Shown piece by piece: positions 32,796 to 41,616 of a DNA stretch of 64,000 bases. The notes beneath the pieces were generated by a model, which saw only the letters and a program-made list of their open reading frames with translations, was not told where the DNA came from and made no database searches. The stretch lies in contig NZ_JOFZ01000002.1 of assembly GCF_000721265.1 (NCBI RefSeq), positions 1 to 64,000 of the forward strand, given 5' to 3'. Each line of letters begins with the position of its first letter. Position 1 is the stretch's first letter. The position numbers were made by a program, and so were the translations under genes. This DNA is from Streptomyces sp. NRRL F-5126 (GTDB taxonomy: Bacteria > Actinomycetota > Actinomycetes > Streptomycetales > Streptomycetaceae).

Positions 32796-33928
32796 GGCAC
32801 GACTCGCTGTACGGCGCCCTGCGGCTGCCCGGCACGCCGGCCGGCGCGAAACCCCGGGCGCGCTCCGGCCGGCTGCGGCTGTGCGTGGCGCTCGGCGTCG
32901 CGCTGGCCACCGGCGCCGCCGTCTCCGGGTGCGGCCCCGGCAGCAGCAGCGCCGACCTGCCGACGACGATGAGCGGCGTCGTCAAGCAGGCCGAGAGCGA
33001 GGGCGAGGTCGACTGGTCGGCCCCCAAGCCGCAGGCGCAGATGCAGTCGGCCATCGACCTGTTCGAGAAGAAGTACCCCGGGATCAAGGTCAAGTACACC
33101 AACACCAAGGCCCCCGACCAGGTCAGCCAGCTCACGCTGGAGGAGGCAGCCAGGAAGGTGTCGATCGACGTCGCCAACGCGGGTGGGCTCACCGTGCCGC
33201 CGTCCCTGCAGCTGGCGGACGACATCAAGTGGTCGAAGTACGGCATCGGCGGCGACGACGTCTTCCACGACGACCTCGTCTACATCTGGGCGGTGCCGAA
33301 GGTCTGGGCGTACAACACCGACAAGATCAGCCCGGCGGACCTGCCGAGGAGCTGGACCGACCTGCTCGACGCCCAGTGGTCCGGCGGCAAAATCTCGGCG
33401 GAGTCCCGCGCCTCCTTCATGACCGTGTGGGACCTGAACCCGTCGACGGGCGAGTCCAAGGCGCTCGCATGGGCCAAGAGGTTCGCCGCCCGGAGCCCGC
33501 ACTTCACGCCCAACACGACGCAGTCCGAGGCGCCGATCGAGTCCGGCCAGGTGTCCATCGGGACGAGCCTCATCAACCTCGTGCTGCAGGCGCGGTCGAA
33601 GGGGGCACCGGTCGGGGTGGCGCCGGTGACGCCGACGAACGCCAACGAGTCCTACCTGTACGTGCCCAAGGGCGCGCCGCACCCGGCCGCGGCCGTGCTG
33701 CTCACCTCGTTCCTCTCCTCCGACGAGGCGCAGAACGCACTGGCGAAGACCTACAACTCGCGGATCCCCGTCGACACCGACTGCTCGCACCCGGGGCAGA
33801 ACGCCGTACTGCAGGCCATGTGCAAGGCACACCTCAAGTGGTTCGGCACCAAGACCCTCGACCAGTACAAGAGCCTCGCCGACTTCTTCCCGAAGGCCGA
33901 GAAGGCGCTCGGGACCGACGTCGGCTGA
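32792..33928 (+). CDS. ABC importer substrate-binding lipoprotein 1
   Basis: A 378-residue extracellular solute-binding protein of the AfuA/FbpA-like family (COG1840 style). A long basic N-terminus and hydrophobic stretch end in the lipobox AVSGC, so it is a lipoprotein anchored to the outer face of the membrane. The mature part contains FEKKYPGIKVKYTN and two C-terminal cysteines (DTDCS...AMCKAH) that may form a disulfide. It overlaps the amidohydrolase gene by four bases. It should capture the pathway substrate, perhaps a dicarboxylate, possibly as a metal complex. Confidence 0.85.
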   Translation: MRHDSLYGALRLPGTPAGAKPRARSGRLRLCVALGVALATGAAVSGCGPGSSSADLPTTMSGVVKQAESEGEVDWSAPKPQAQMQSAIDLFEKKYPGIKVKYTNTKAPDQVSQLTLEEAARKVSIDVANAGGLTVPPSLQLADDIKWSKYGIGGDDVFHDDLVYIWAVPKVWAYNTDKISPADLPRSWTDLLDAQWSGGKISAESRASFMTVWDLNPSTGESKALAWAKRFAARSPHFTPNTTQSEAPIESGQVSIGTSLINLVLQARSKGAPVGVAPVTPTNANESYLYVPKGAPHPAAAVLLTSFLSSDEAQNALAKTYNSRIPVDTDCSHPGQNAVLQAMCKAHLKWFGTKTLDQYKSLADFFPKAEKALGTDVG

Positions 33929-33998
33929 ACGACGCGGCACCGGAACGACCGAGCGGCCGATGGCCGCGGTGCAGGGAGCGAACGAGGAAGGAACAGCT

Positions 33999-35150
33999 AT
34001 GAGGCACGAACCGCTGTACACGGTCCCACGGCTGCCCGGCGTGCCGGCCGATGCGCGGGAGGGCTCGAAGCGCCGCGCGCGCTCCGGCCGGCTCCGCCTC
34101 TGCGTGTCGCTCGGCGTCGCACTGGCCACCTGCGCGGCGGCCGCCGGTTGCGGCGGACCTGGCAGCGGCGGCGCACACCTTCCGGCGACGAAGTCCGCCC
34201 TGGTGAAGCAGGCGAAGGCCGAGGGAGAGGTCAACTGGGCCTCGTGGAACCCGGAGGGGCAGATGAAGCCCGCCATCGACCTCTTCGAGAAGAAGTATCC
34301 CGGCATCCGGGTCAAGTACACGAACATCAAGGCCCCCGACCAGGTGAGCCAACTCCAACTCGAACAGGCCGCACGGAAGGTGTCCATCGATGTCGCCAAC
34401 GCGGGCGGCCTGACCATGACCCCCGCGGTCAAGCTGGCCTCTGACGTCGACTGGGCCGGGTACGGCGTCGATCCCAAGGACGTCTTCGCGAAGAACTTCG
34501 TGTACGTCTGGGCCACCCCCAAGGTGTGGGCCTACAACACCGACAAGGTCAAGCCCGCCGACGTGCCGAAGAACTGGACCGACCTGCTCGACCCGAAGTG
34601 GTCCGGCGGGAAGATCTCGGCCGAGTCCCGCGGCTCCTTCATGACCGTCTGGGACCTGGACCCCGGCATGGGCGAGGGCAAGGGGGTCGCATGGGCCAAG
34701 AGGTTCGCCCGGCTGAAGCCGCACTACTCGCCCAACCTCACCCAGGCAGAGACGCCGATCGAGACGGGGCAGGTGTCCATCGGGACCAGCCTCATCAGCC
34801 TGGTGCTCGCCGCCAAGGCCAAGGGCGCGCCCGTCGAGGTCGCGCCCGTGTCACCGACCAGCGCCAGCGAGTCCTACCTCTACGTCCCCGAGGGCGCGCC
34901 GCACCCGGCCGCCGCGGCGCTGCTCACCTCGTTCCTCTCCTCCGGCGAGGCCCAGAAGCTGCTCGCCAAGACCTACAACTCCCGGATACCGGTGGACACC
35001 GACTGCTCCGACCCGGGAGCCAACGCCGTCCTGCAAGCCATGTGCGGCGCACACCTCACGTGGGACGGCGCGAAGTCCCTCACCGACTACACCCACATGA
35101 CCGGCTTCTTCCCGAAGGCCGAGAAGGCACTCGGGACCGACCTCGGCTGA
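33999..35150 (+). CDS. ABC importer substrate-binding lipoprotein 2
   Basis: A 383-residue tandem paralog of the preceding gene, with most residues the same by eye across the full length. The lipobox is AAAGC. The strongest conservation is in KYTN-KAPDQVSQL, KVSIDVANAGGLT, WSGGKISAESR and the C-terminal cysteine pair; differences cluster near the start and around residues 120-135, which may alter ligand choice. ATG at 33999 follows AGGAAGGAAC. Two binding proteins for one permease suggest a broadened substrate range or recent duplication. Confidence 0.85.
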   Translation: MRHEPLYTVPRLPGVPADAREGSKRRARSGRLRLCVSLGVALATCAAAAGCGGPGSGGAHLPATKSALVKQAKAEGEVNWASWNPEGQMKPAIDLFEKKYPGIRVKYTNIKAPDQVSQLQLEQAARKVSIDVANAGGLTMTPAVKLASDVDWAGYGVDPKDVFAKNFVYVWATPKVWAYNTDKVKPADVPKNWTDLLDPKWSGGKISAESRGSFMTVWDLDPGMGEGKGVAWAKRFARLKPHYSPNLTQAETPIETGQVSIGTSLISLVLAAKAKGAPVEVAPVSPTSASESYLYVPEGAPHPAAAALLTSFLSSGEAQKLLAKTYNSRIPVDTDCSDPGANAVLQAMCGAHLTWDGAKSLTDYTHMTGFFPKAEKALGTDLG

Positions 35151-35217
35151 CGGCGCGGACATCGCGGCGAGCGGCAAGGAATCCACATGCACACGTTCAA
35201 CGACGCGGGAGGTCGTG

Positions 35218-36999
35218 ATGGAACTGACGACAGCCGAGGAGGCTGACGCGCCGGCGGCCGGTGCCGTCGGAGGCGACGACAAGAGGCCGCGCCGCCGCCG
35301 TCCACGCGGCAAACGCTCGACGGTGGGGACCCTCGTCAGCCTTGCCATGGTGCTCCTGGTCGCCTACCTCGTCGTCGTGCCGCTCGCGATCCTGCTGTAC
35401 AGCAGCTTCACGACGTCCAGCGACGAACTGCCCTTCGGGGAGCCCAGCTTCTCGCTGGGCAACTTCCACGACGCCTTCACGTCCAGCCGGCTCGGCACGG
35501 TGACGCTCAACACCGCGATCTACGTCGTCGGGGCGCTGGTGGTGGCGCTGGTGCTCAGCGTCTGCCTCGCGTACCTGTTCGAGAGGACGGACATCCCCGG
35601 GCGCCGCTTCCTGTCCCCGCTCACCCTTGCCCCCATGGCCGTCCCCGTGACGGTCATGGCGATCGCCTGGGCCCTCGTGGCCAACCCCGCCAACGGGCCC
35701 CTGGCGCTGCTCATACGGCAGGTGTTCGGCGTCAGCGTCGACATCTACTCGCTGCCCGGGATGATCCTGGTCATGGGCATCTTCGGGGTGCCGAGCACGT
35801 ACCTGATGATCGCCCCCGCGTTCGCGCGGCTCAACCCCGAGCTGGAGGAGGCCGCGGAGACCGTCGGCGCGAACGTGTGGCGGCGGCTGCGCCTCATCGT
35901 GTTCCCCCTCGTCGCGCCGGCCGTGTCCGCCGCGGGCATGCTGCTCGTCGTCGTGGCCCTGGAGGGGTTCGCCATCCCGGCGATCCTCGGACTGCCCGAC
36001 AAGATCTTCGTCTTCAGCAGCTTCATCCAGTACTCGCTGCAGCCGCCGAGCGGCATGGCCGACTACGGGCGGGCGAGCACCTACGGCGTCATCGTCCTCG
36101 CGCTGTCGCTCGTCATGCTGTTCGCCTACCGCCGCCGCATCCGCGACCAGCACCGCTTCCGCGTGGTGCTCGGCAAGGGCTACCGGCAGAGCCGCGTCTC
36201 GCTCGGCCGGTGGCGCATCCCGATCTTCGTGGTCGTCGCGGTGTACATGTTCGTGGGCATCGTGCTGCCGATCCTCGCCCTGCTGTGGACGAGCCTGTCG
36301 CCGCACGCCCGTCCCTTCAGCAGGTCGGGGCTGCGGACGATGACCGTCGGCAGCTACGCCGACATCTTCACCTCGCCGGGCATCGGCAAGGTCATGCTCA
36401 ACACGGGTGAGGTCGTCGTGATCACCGCCGTCGTGACGACGGCGATGGCGGTCTGGATCTCCGTGGCGGCGGCGCGCAAGCAGTTCCGTGGCAGCACGCT
36501 CCTCTTCGAGACCTCGTTCCTGGTCTACGGGGTACCCAGCATCGTCCTCGGCGCCGCCGTGCTCTTCCTCTACCTCTACGTCCCGATCCCGATCTACGGC
36601 ACGATATGGATCATCGTCGTCGCCCTGGTGACGCGGTTCCTCCCACGCGGATCACGGATGGTGCAGGCGGCCCTGCTCCAGCTCGACGACGGCCTCATCG
36701 AGGCGGCACGCGTCACCGGCGCCGGGCCGGTCACGGTGACGCGGACGATCCTGCTGCCCCTCCTGCGCCCGGTGCTGTGGAAGTGCTTCCTCTGGGTATT
36801 TGCGCACGCCCTGGGCGAGCTCCCCATCGCCCTGCTGCTGACGAGCGCGGACAACCGCACCCTCGTGGTTCTGCTGTGGGACACCTTCACGTCGAGCGTC
36901 GACTACCCGCAGGCGAGCGCTCTCGGAGTGGTCATCCTGACGATCTCCACCGTCGTGGTGTGGGTCGTCAACAGGCGCGGCGCGGCCGAGCAGGCATGA
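35218..36999 (+). CDS. ABC importer permease, two fused membrane domains
   Basis: A 593-residue membrane protein with two binding-protein-dependent transport domains in one chain, about six membrane spans each, as in FbpB/AfuB-type importers. The cytoplasmic EAA-like loops are visible at EEAAETVGANVWRRL and IEAARVTGAGPVTVTRT. The N-terminal 40 residues are charged. ATG at 35218 follows GGGAGG; an overlapping GTG at 35215 is possible. The stop overlaps the ATPase start as ATGA. Confidence 0.9.
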   Translation: MELTTAEEADAPAAGAVGGDDKRPRRRRPRGKRSTVGTLVSLAMVLLVAYLVVVPLAILLYSSFTTSSDELPFGEPSFSLGNFHDAFTSSRLGTVTLNTAIYVVGALVVALVLSVCLAYLFERTDIPGRRFLSPLTLAPMAVPVTVMAIAWALVANPANGPLALLIRQVFGVSVDIYSLPGMILVMGIFGVPSTYLMIAPAFARLNPELEEAAETVGANVWRRLRLIVFPLVAPAVSAAGMLLVVVALEGFAIPAILGLPDKIFVFSSFIQYSLQPPSGMADYGRASTYGVIVLALSLVMLFAYRRRIRDQHRFRVVLGKGYRQSRVSLGRWRIPIFVVVAVYMFVGIVLPILALLWTSLSPHARPFSRSGLRTMTVGSYADIFTSPGIGKVMLNTGEVVVITAVVTTAMAVWISVAAARKQFRGSTLLFETSFLVYGVPSIVLGAAVLFLYLYVPIPIYGTIWIIVVALVTRFLPRGSRMVQAALLQLDDGLIEAARVTGAGPVTVTRTILLPLLRPVLWKCFLWVFAHALGELPIALLLTSADNRTLVVLLWDTFTSSVDYPQASALGVVILTISTVVVWVVNRRGAAEQA

Positions 37000-38156
37000 C
37001 AGAAAGCATGGTGAAAGCGATGAACACGGAAACAACGAGCTCGGTCGTCATCTCCGGACTGCGCAAGTCCTACGAGCGCTCACCGGGCGCGGAGGCGGCA
37101 TACGCGATCGACGGCGTCTCCTTCGAGGTGCCCAAGGGCCAGTTCGTCACCCTCCTCGGGCCCAGCGGGTGCGGCAAGACGACGACACTGCGCTGCGTCG
37201 CCGGCCTCGAACACGCCTCGGAGGGGCGGATCGAGATGGGCGGCCAGGTCGTCTTCGACGCCGCCGGGAGGCGCGACGTGAAGCCGGAGGAGCGGCCCAT
37301 CGCGATGGTGCCCCAGTCGTACGGCATCTGGCCGCACATGCGGGTCGTCGACAACGCGGCCTTCCCCATGCGGCACGGCCGCAACCGGATCAAGGGCCCC
37401 GAGGTGCGCACGCGAGCGCTCGAGATGCTCGAACAGGTCGGCCTCGCAGGGATGGCCGACCGCTGGGCGACCCAGCTCAGCGGCGGGCAGCAGCAGCGCC
37501 TCGCCCTGGCCCGCGCCCTGCTCGGAGACCCCGAGGTGCTGCTGCTCGACGAGCCGCTGTCCAACCTCGACGCAAAGCTGCGGTCCAGGCTCAGGCAGGA
37601 GCTGCGGGCCTTCCAGGAGCGGTTCGGGGTCACCGCCCTGTACGTCACCCACGACCAGGCCGAGGCCCTGGCCATGTCGGACACGGTGATCGTGATGAAC
37701 CAGGGCCGCGTCGAGCAGATCGACCGGCCCGAGCGCCTCTACGCGTTCCCGCGCTCCGCCTTCGTCGCCGACTTCATCGGGAGCGCGAACCTCTTCCCGG
37801 TGCGGGACGCCTCACCGGCACGCGGCGGGGGCGGGCTGGCCAAGACGGACATCGGCCCGGTGCTGTGCGCGCGCACGGCCCCCGGCGAGGACGTGCGCTA
37901 CCACGACGGCGGGTTCGTCTGCGTGCGCCCCGAGGATGTCGAGGTGCGGCCGGGCACCGCGGGCACGACACCGGGCGAGAACGAGTTCGCCGGGGTGGTG
38001 GAGTCCTCGGAGTTCCTCGGCGACCGGCTCGAACTCGTCGTACGGTCGGCGGACGTGTCCATCACCGCTTCGGCGAAGGCCGGCCTCGAGTGTCGCCCGG
38101 GCACGGACGTCGTCGTCCGGTTCGACCCGTCCTGCGCCGGCTACCTCGCGAGCTGA
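36996..38156 (+). CDS. ABC importer ATPase
   Basis: A 386-residue nucleotide-binding subunit of the PotA/FbpC type. Walker A GPSGCGKTT, Q-loop region MVPQSYGIW, signature LSGGQQQRL, Walker B VLLLDEPLSNLD, and H-loop YVTHDQ are intact. The C-terminal third is a TOBE-like regulatory domain. Start ATG at 36996 overlaps the permease stop by four bases. It is the last gene of the rightward operon and of the island, followed by a terminator at 38181-38212. Confidence 0.92.
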   Translation: MTESMVKAMNTETTSSVVISGLRKSYERSPGAEAAYAIDGVSFEVPKGQFVTLLGPSGCGKTTTLRCVAGLEHASEGRIEMGGQVVFDAAGRRDVKPEERPIAMVPQSYGIWPHMRVVDNAAFPMRHGRNRIKGPEVRTRALEMLEQVGLAGMADRWATQLSGGQQQRLALARALLGDPEVLLLDEPLSNLDAKLRSRLRQELRAFQERFGVTALYVTHDQAEALAMSDTVIVMNQGRVEQIDRPERLYAFPRSAFVADFIGSANLFPVRDASPARGGGGLAKTDIGPVLCARTAPGEDVRYHDGGFVCVRPEDVEVRPGTAGTTPGENEFAGVVESSEFLGDRLELVVRSADVSITASAKAGLECRPGTDVVVRFDPSCAGYLAS

Positions 38157-38180
38157 GTGGCTGGTCGCGCACGCGTGCAC

Positions 38181-38212
38181 AGCGGCCCCCTGCCCTACGG
38201 GCGGGGGCCGCT
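38181..38212. terminator. Bidirectional hairpin between island and mycoredoxin gene
   Basis: AGCGGCCCCC (38181-38190) pairs with GGGGGCCGCT (38203-38212). It lies between two convergent genes and can end both the ABC transporter transcript and the leftward mycoredoxin transcript. Confidence 0.75.
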
Positions 38213-38228
38213 CGGCAAGGGGCCGGCG

Positions 38229-38471
38229 TCAGGCGCCGATCTTCTCCTTGACCTGCGCGAGCGACGGGTTCGTCAGCGTGGAACCGTCCGCGAAGAGTAC
38301 GGTCGGGACCGTCTGGTTGCCGCCGTTGGCCTTCTCGACGAACGCGGCGGACGCCGGGTCCTGCTCGATGTTGACCTCGCTGTACGCGATGCCCGCCCGG
38401 TCCATCTGGCTCTTGAGCCGGCGGCAGTAGCCGCACCAGGTGGTGCTGTACATCGTGACGTTGCCCGCCAT
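38229..38471 (-). CDS. mrx1: Mycoredoxin (glutaredoxin-like, mycothiol-dependent)
   Basis: An 80-residue thioredoxin-fold protein with the CGYC active site (STTWCGYCRRLKSQMD) typical of mycoredoxin-1, which reduces mycothiol mixed disulfides in actinobacteria. The TVPTV segment with its cis-proline is present. ATG at 38471 follows GGAG at good spacing. It lies divergent from uvrD2, the usual arrangement in Streptomyces, and forms the right flank of the catabolic island. Confidence 0.92.
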   Translation of the reverse strand: MAGNVTMYSTTWCGYCRRLKSQMDRAGIAYSEVNIEQDPASAAFVEKANGGNQTVPTVLFADGSTLTNPSLAQVKEKIGA

Positions 38472-38684
38472 GTCCCTCGCGCTCCTTCGTGTGAGTCCCG
38501 CCCGGCGCACGCTCCCGCGTGGCGCATTGATGGAACGTACAACCCCCGCCCACCATTCCCGTAGGGCGCCTCCGGTTGCCCGGCGCCGTCCGGGCGCCGC
38601 TCCCCGCGGTATCGGTACGACAATCGCACCCCGCCTGTGGACAGTGGCGCACGCCCGTCACACGCGACCTGGCAGCATGGCGGG

Positions 38685-40889
38685 GTGACCGCAGCAACGC
38701 ACTCCTCACCGCTCCCGCCACGCGACGCCGACGCCGTGCTTGAGGGCCTCGACCCCGAGCAGCGCGCCGTGGCGACGGCGCTGCACGGGCCGGTGTGCGT
38801 GCTCGCCGGGGCCGGTACGGGCAAGACCCGCGCCATCACGCACCGCATCGCGTACGGCGTGCGCGCCGGCATGCTGCAGCCCGCCAGCGTCCTCGCCGTC
38901 ACGTTCACGAACAGGGCGGCGGGGGAGATGCGCGGCCGCCTGCGCCAGCTCGGCGCCTCGGGGGTGCAGGCGCGTACGTTCCACTCGGCCGCGCTGCGCC
39001 AGCTCCAGTTCTTCTGGCCGAAGGCCGTCGGCGGGGAGCTGCCCCGCCTCCTCGACCGCAAGGCGCAGCTGGTGGCGGAGGCCGCGGCGCGCTGCCGCGT
39101 CCGCCTCGACCGGGGGGAGCTGCGCGACGTCACGGGCGAGATCGAGTGGGCCAAGGTCACCCAGACGGTGCCGGCCGACTATGTGACCGCGCTCGCCAAG
39201 TCGTCCCGCGAGACCGCGCGGGACGCGGCGGAGACGGGCCAGATCTACGCGGCCTACGAGCAGCTCAAGCGCGACAGGTCGGTGATCGACTTCGAGGACG
39301 TGCTGCTGCTGACGGTGGCCGTCCTCCAGGACCGGCGCGACATCGCCGAGCAGGTGCGCGGCCAGTACCAGCACTTCGTGGTCGACGAGTACCAGGACGT
39401 CAGCCCGCTCCAGCAGCGCCTGCTCGAGCTGTGGCTCGGCGACAGGGAGACGCTCTGCGTCGTCGGCGACGCGAGCCAGACGATCTACTCGTTCACCGGA
39501 GCCACCCCCGACCACCTGCTGAACTTCCGCACCCGCCACCCCGGCGCCACGGTGGTCAAGCTCGTGCGGGACTACCGCTCGTCGCCCCAGGTCGTGCACC
39601 TCGCCAACGGACTGCTCGGCCAGGCGCGCGGCCGCGCCGCCGACCACCGGCTCGAACTGGTCTCCCAGCGCGGCAAGGGCCCCGAGCCCGTCTACACGGA
39701 GTACGGGGACGAGCCGGCCGAGGCGGAGGGCACCGCGCGCCGCGTCCGCGACCTGATCGCGGCCGGCGTGCCCGCCGGCGAGATCGCCGTCCTCTTCCGG
39801 ATCAACGCGCAGTCGGAGGTGTACGAGCAGGCGCTCGCCGACGCGGGCGTGCCCTACCAACTGCGCGGCGCCGAGCGGTTCTTCGAGCGCCAGGAGGTGC
39901 GGGAGGCGGGTGCCGCGCTGCGCGGCGCGGCGCGCTTCGGGGGCAACGACGCCCTGCTCGACGGCATGGTCGAGCTGCCCTCGCAGGTGCGGGCCGTGCT
40001 GTCGACCAAGGGCTGGACGGATCAGCCGCCGACCGGTTCGGGCGCGGTGCGCGACCGGTGGGAGTCGCTGGCCGCGCTGGTCAGGCTCGCGGAGGATTTC
40101 GCGGGGGCCCGCCCGGAAGCCACGCTCGCCGACCTCGTCGCCGAGCTGGACGAGCGCGCCGCCGCGCAGCACGCGCCCATGGTGCAGGGCGTCACGCTCG
40201 CCTCGCTGCACGCGGCGAAGGGCCTCGAATGGGATGCGGTGTTCCTGGTCGGCCTCGCGGAGGGCACGGTGCCGATCACGTACGCCAAGACGGAGGCGCA
40301 GGTCGAGGAGGAGCGCAGGCTGCTGTACGTGGGGGTGACCCGCGCCCGTACGCACCTGTCGCTGTCCTGGTCGCTGTCCCGTTCGCCCGGCGGCCGCCCG
40401 ACCAGGAAGGCGTCGAGGTTCCTGACCGGCCTGCGCCCGGGCGGCGGCCGCGTGGCGCGGGTGGCGGCGGACGGTGCGGGGGGCTCGGTGGAGCTGGGCA
40501 GCGTGGGTGCGCCGGGGCCGCGGGGCGAGGGGCACGCGCGGCGCAGGCGCGAGCGCAGGCCGGCCCGCTGCCGGGTGTGCGGCAGGACGCTGACGGAGGC
40601 GGGCGAGATGAAGCTGATGCGGTGCGAGGACTGCCCGTCGGACATGGACGAGGGAGTCTACGAGCGTCTCCACGCCTGGCGCGCGGAGCAGGCGCGCGTG
40701 CTCGGCCAGCCCGCGTACTGCGTCTTCACGGACAAGACCCTGATCGCGATCGCGGAGGCGGTGCCGTCCGACGAGCGGGAGCTGGCCGGCATCGCCGGCG
40801 TCGTCCGCCGCAAACTCACCCGGTTCGGGGACGATGTGCTGGCCATCTGCGCAGGTGAGGAGCGTTCGGGCGACGGCGGGGCGCGCTGA
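38685..40889 (+). CDS. uvrD2: UvrD2-type DNA helicase with HRDC domain
   Basis: A 734-residue superfamily-1 3'-5' helicase. Motifs: Walker A GAGTGKTR, motif II VDEYQDVSPLQ, motif III GDASQTIYSF, motif VI YVGVTRAR. After the motor core comes a tetracysteine region CRVC...CEDC (around 645-670) and a C-terminal HRDC domain, the arrangement of actinobacterial UvrD2. The GTG at 38685 follows GGCGGG. A role in DNA repair or replication is expected; mycobacterial UvrD2 is essential. Not part of the island. Confidence 0.92.
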   Translation: MTAATHSSPLPPRDADAVLEGLDPEQRAVATALHGPVCVLAGAGTGKTRAITHRIAYGVRAGMLQPASVLAVTFTNRAAGEMRGRLRQLGASGVQARTFHSAALRQLQFFWPKAVGGELPRLLDRKAQLVAEAAARCRVRLDRGELRDVTGEIEWAKVTQTVPADYVTALAKSSRETARDAAETGQIYAAYEQLKRDRSVIDFEDVLLLTVAVLQDRRDIAEQVRGQYQHFVVDEYQDVSPLQQRLLELWLGDRETLCVVGDASQTIYSFTGATPDHLLNFRTRHPGATVVKLVRDYRSSPQVVHLANGLLGQARGRAADHRLELVSQRGKGPEPVYTEYGDEPAEAEGTARRVRDLIAAGVPAGEIAVLFRINAQSEVYEQALADAGVPYQLRGAERFFERQEVREAGAALRGAARFGGNDALLDGMVELPSQVRAVLSTKGWTDQPPTGSGAVRDRWESLAALVRLAEDFAGARPEATLADLVAELDERAAAQHAPMVQGVTLASLHAAKGLEWDAVFLVGLAEGTVPITYAKTEAQVEEERRLLYVGVTRARTHLSLSWSLSRSPGGRPTRKASRFLTGLRPGGGRVARVAADGAGGSVELGSVGAPGPRGEGHARRRRERRPARCRVCGRTLTEAGEMKLMRCEDCPSDMDEGVYERLHAWRAEQARVLGQPAYCVFTDKTLIAIAEAVPSDERELAGIAGVVRRKLTRFGDDVLAICAGEERSGDGGAR

Positions 40890-41097
40890 CGCAAACTCGT
40901 CGGGAAAATGGTTTGCGCCCGCCGGGCGAATCCCCATAGGTTCTTTCCACGGGAACGGCGGTCTTCTCGAAGACCACTTCCCGTGCTGTACTTCACTTGC
41001 CCGGTATTGCTCCGGGCAAGCAGCGCAGCGACATTGTCCGCATACGTGAGGAACCGGCCCGGGCCGGATCCCGAGACGCCGAGAGGAGGCGATTGAC

Positions 41098-41445
41098 GTG
41101 ATCAGCATGACGAGCAGCTTCATCAGCACCGCCAAACTGGCCGACCAGTCCTTCGCCCGTGTCTCCCTCGGCTTCCCGCCCGTGATTCTCAACGGCACCG
41201 GTATGTCCGGCGTCTTTGAGACGCGGCCCGTCTCCCCCTCCGGTCTCGGCGTGTCCTTCCTGCCGGTGTGCGAGCGCGTGGGCAATGAGCGACCGACCGG
41301 GGCACTGGTGGCAGGAGCGGCAGAGCAGGCGGAGGCCTATGTCTCCGCGGCGGCCAGTGCCGGAGCACAGAAGCAGCAGACGACGACGCACGACCACGAG
41401 ATGTGGGCCTTCCGTGGGCCTGAACCCTGGAGTCATCCAGCCTGA
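41098..41445 (+). CDS. Upstream ORF in the wblC leader
   Basis: A 115-codon frame starting at GTG 41098 with GGAGG eight bases before it. The product (MISMTSSFISTAKLADQSFA...) matches no enzyme family; it ends 24 bases before the attenuator hairpin. In whiB7/wblC genes, slowed translation of such a leader by ribosome-targeting antibiotics prevents the terminator from forming. Its role is probably regulatory, whether or not the peptide is stable. Alternative start ATG at 41107. Confidence 0.6.
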   Translation: MISMTSSFISTAKLADQSFARVSLGFPPVILNGTGMSGVFETRPVSPSGLGVSFLPVCERVGNERPTGALVAGAAEQAEAYVSAAASAGAQKQQTTTHDHEMWAFRGPEPWSHPA

Positions 41446-41468
41446 TCGGCAATCAGGCCGGCGCCTTC

Positions 41469-41503
41469 AGGGCCGCGGAACCCCACCCGGGATCCGCGGC
41501 CCT
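41469..41503 (+). terminator. Attenuator hairpin upstream of wblC
   Basis: A perfect 11-bp stem (41469-41479 with 41493-41503, AGGGCCGCGGA and its complement), 13-nt loop, followed by TCTGTTT. It stands between the upstream ORF and wblC, so it would reduce read-through unless disrupted. Confidence 0.75.
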
Positions 41504-41616
41504 TCTGTTTGTCCCGACAGGGACGGACGGAGCGAAGGGGCCTCGGGGCACGAAAACCCGGTACCCGACGATGTCCGGCCGACCGGCCGGACCGAACAAG
41601 ACGAGGAAGAAACCCC

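Larger units (their letters stand above)
40905..41616 (+). promoter_or_regulatory. wblC promoter and long attenuated leader
   Basis: A candidate promoter has TTGCGC (40913-40918), an 18-bp spacer and TAGGTT (40937-40942); an AAAAT run at 40905-40909 lies just upstream of the -35, as in WhiB7/WblC self-activated promoters. The leader of about 670 bases contains an upstream ORF (41098-41445), a small hairpin over its stop codon (41441-41457) and an intrinsic-type hairpin (41469-41503) before the wblC start. This fits the antibiotic-responsive attenuation known for whiB7/wblC. Confidence 0.65.

Noticed and set aside
38706..41285. 859-codon leftward frame opposite uvrD2
   Set aside because: Composition is His/Arg/Ala-rich without domains, and the opposite strand encodes a complete helicase with all motifs.
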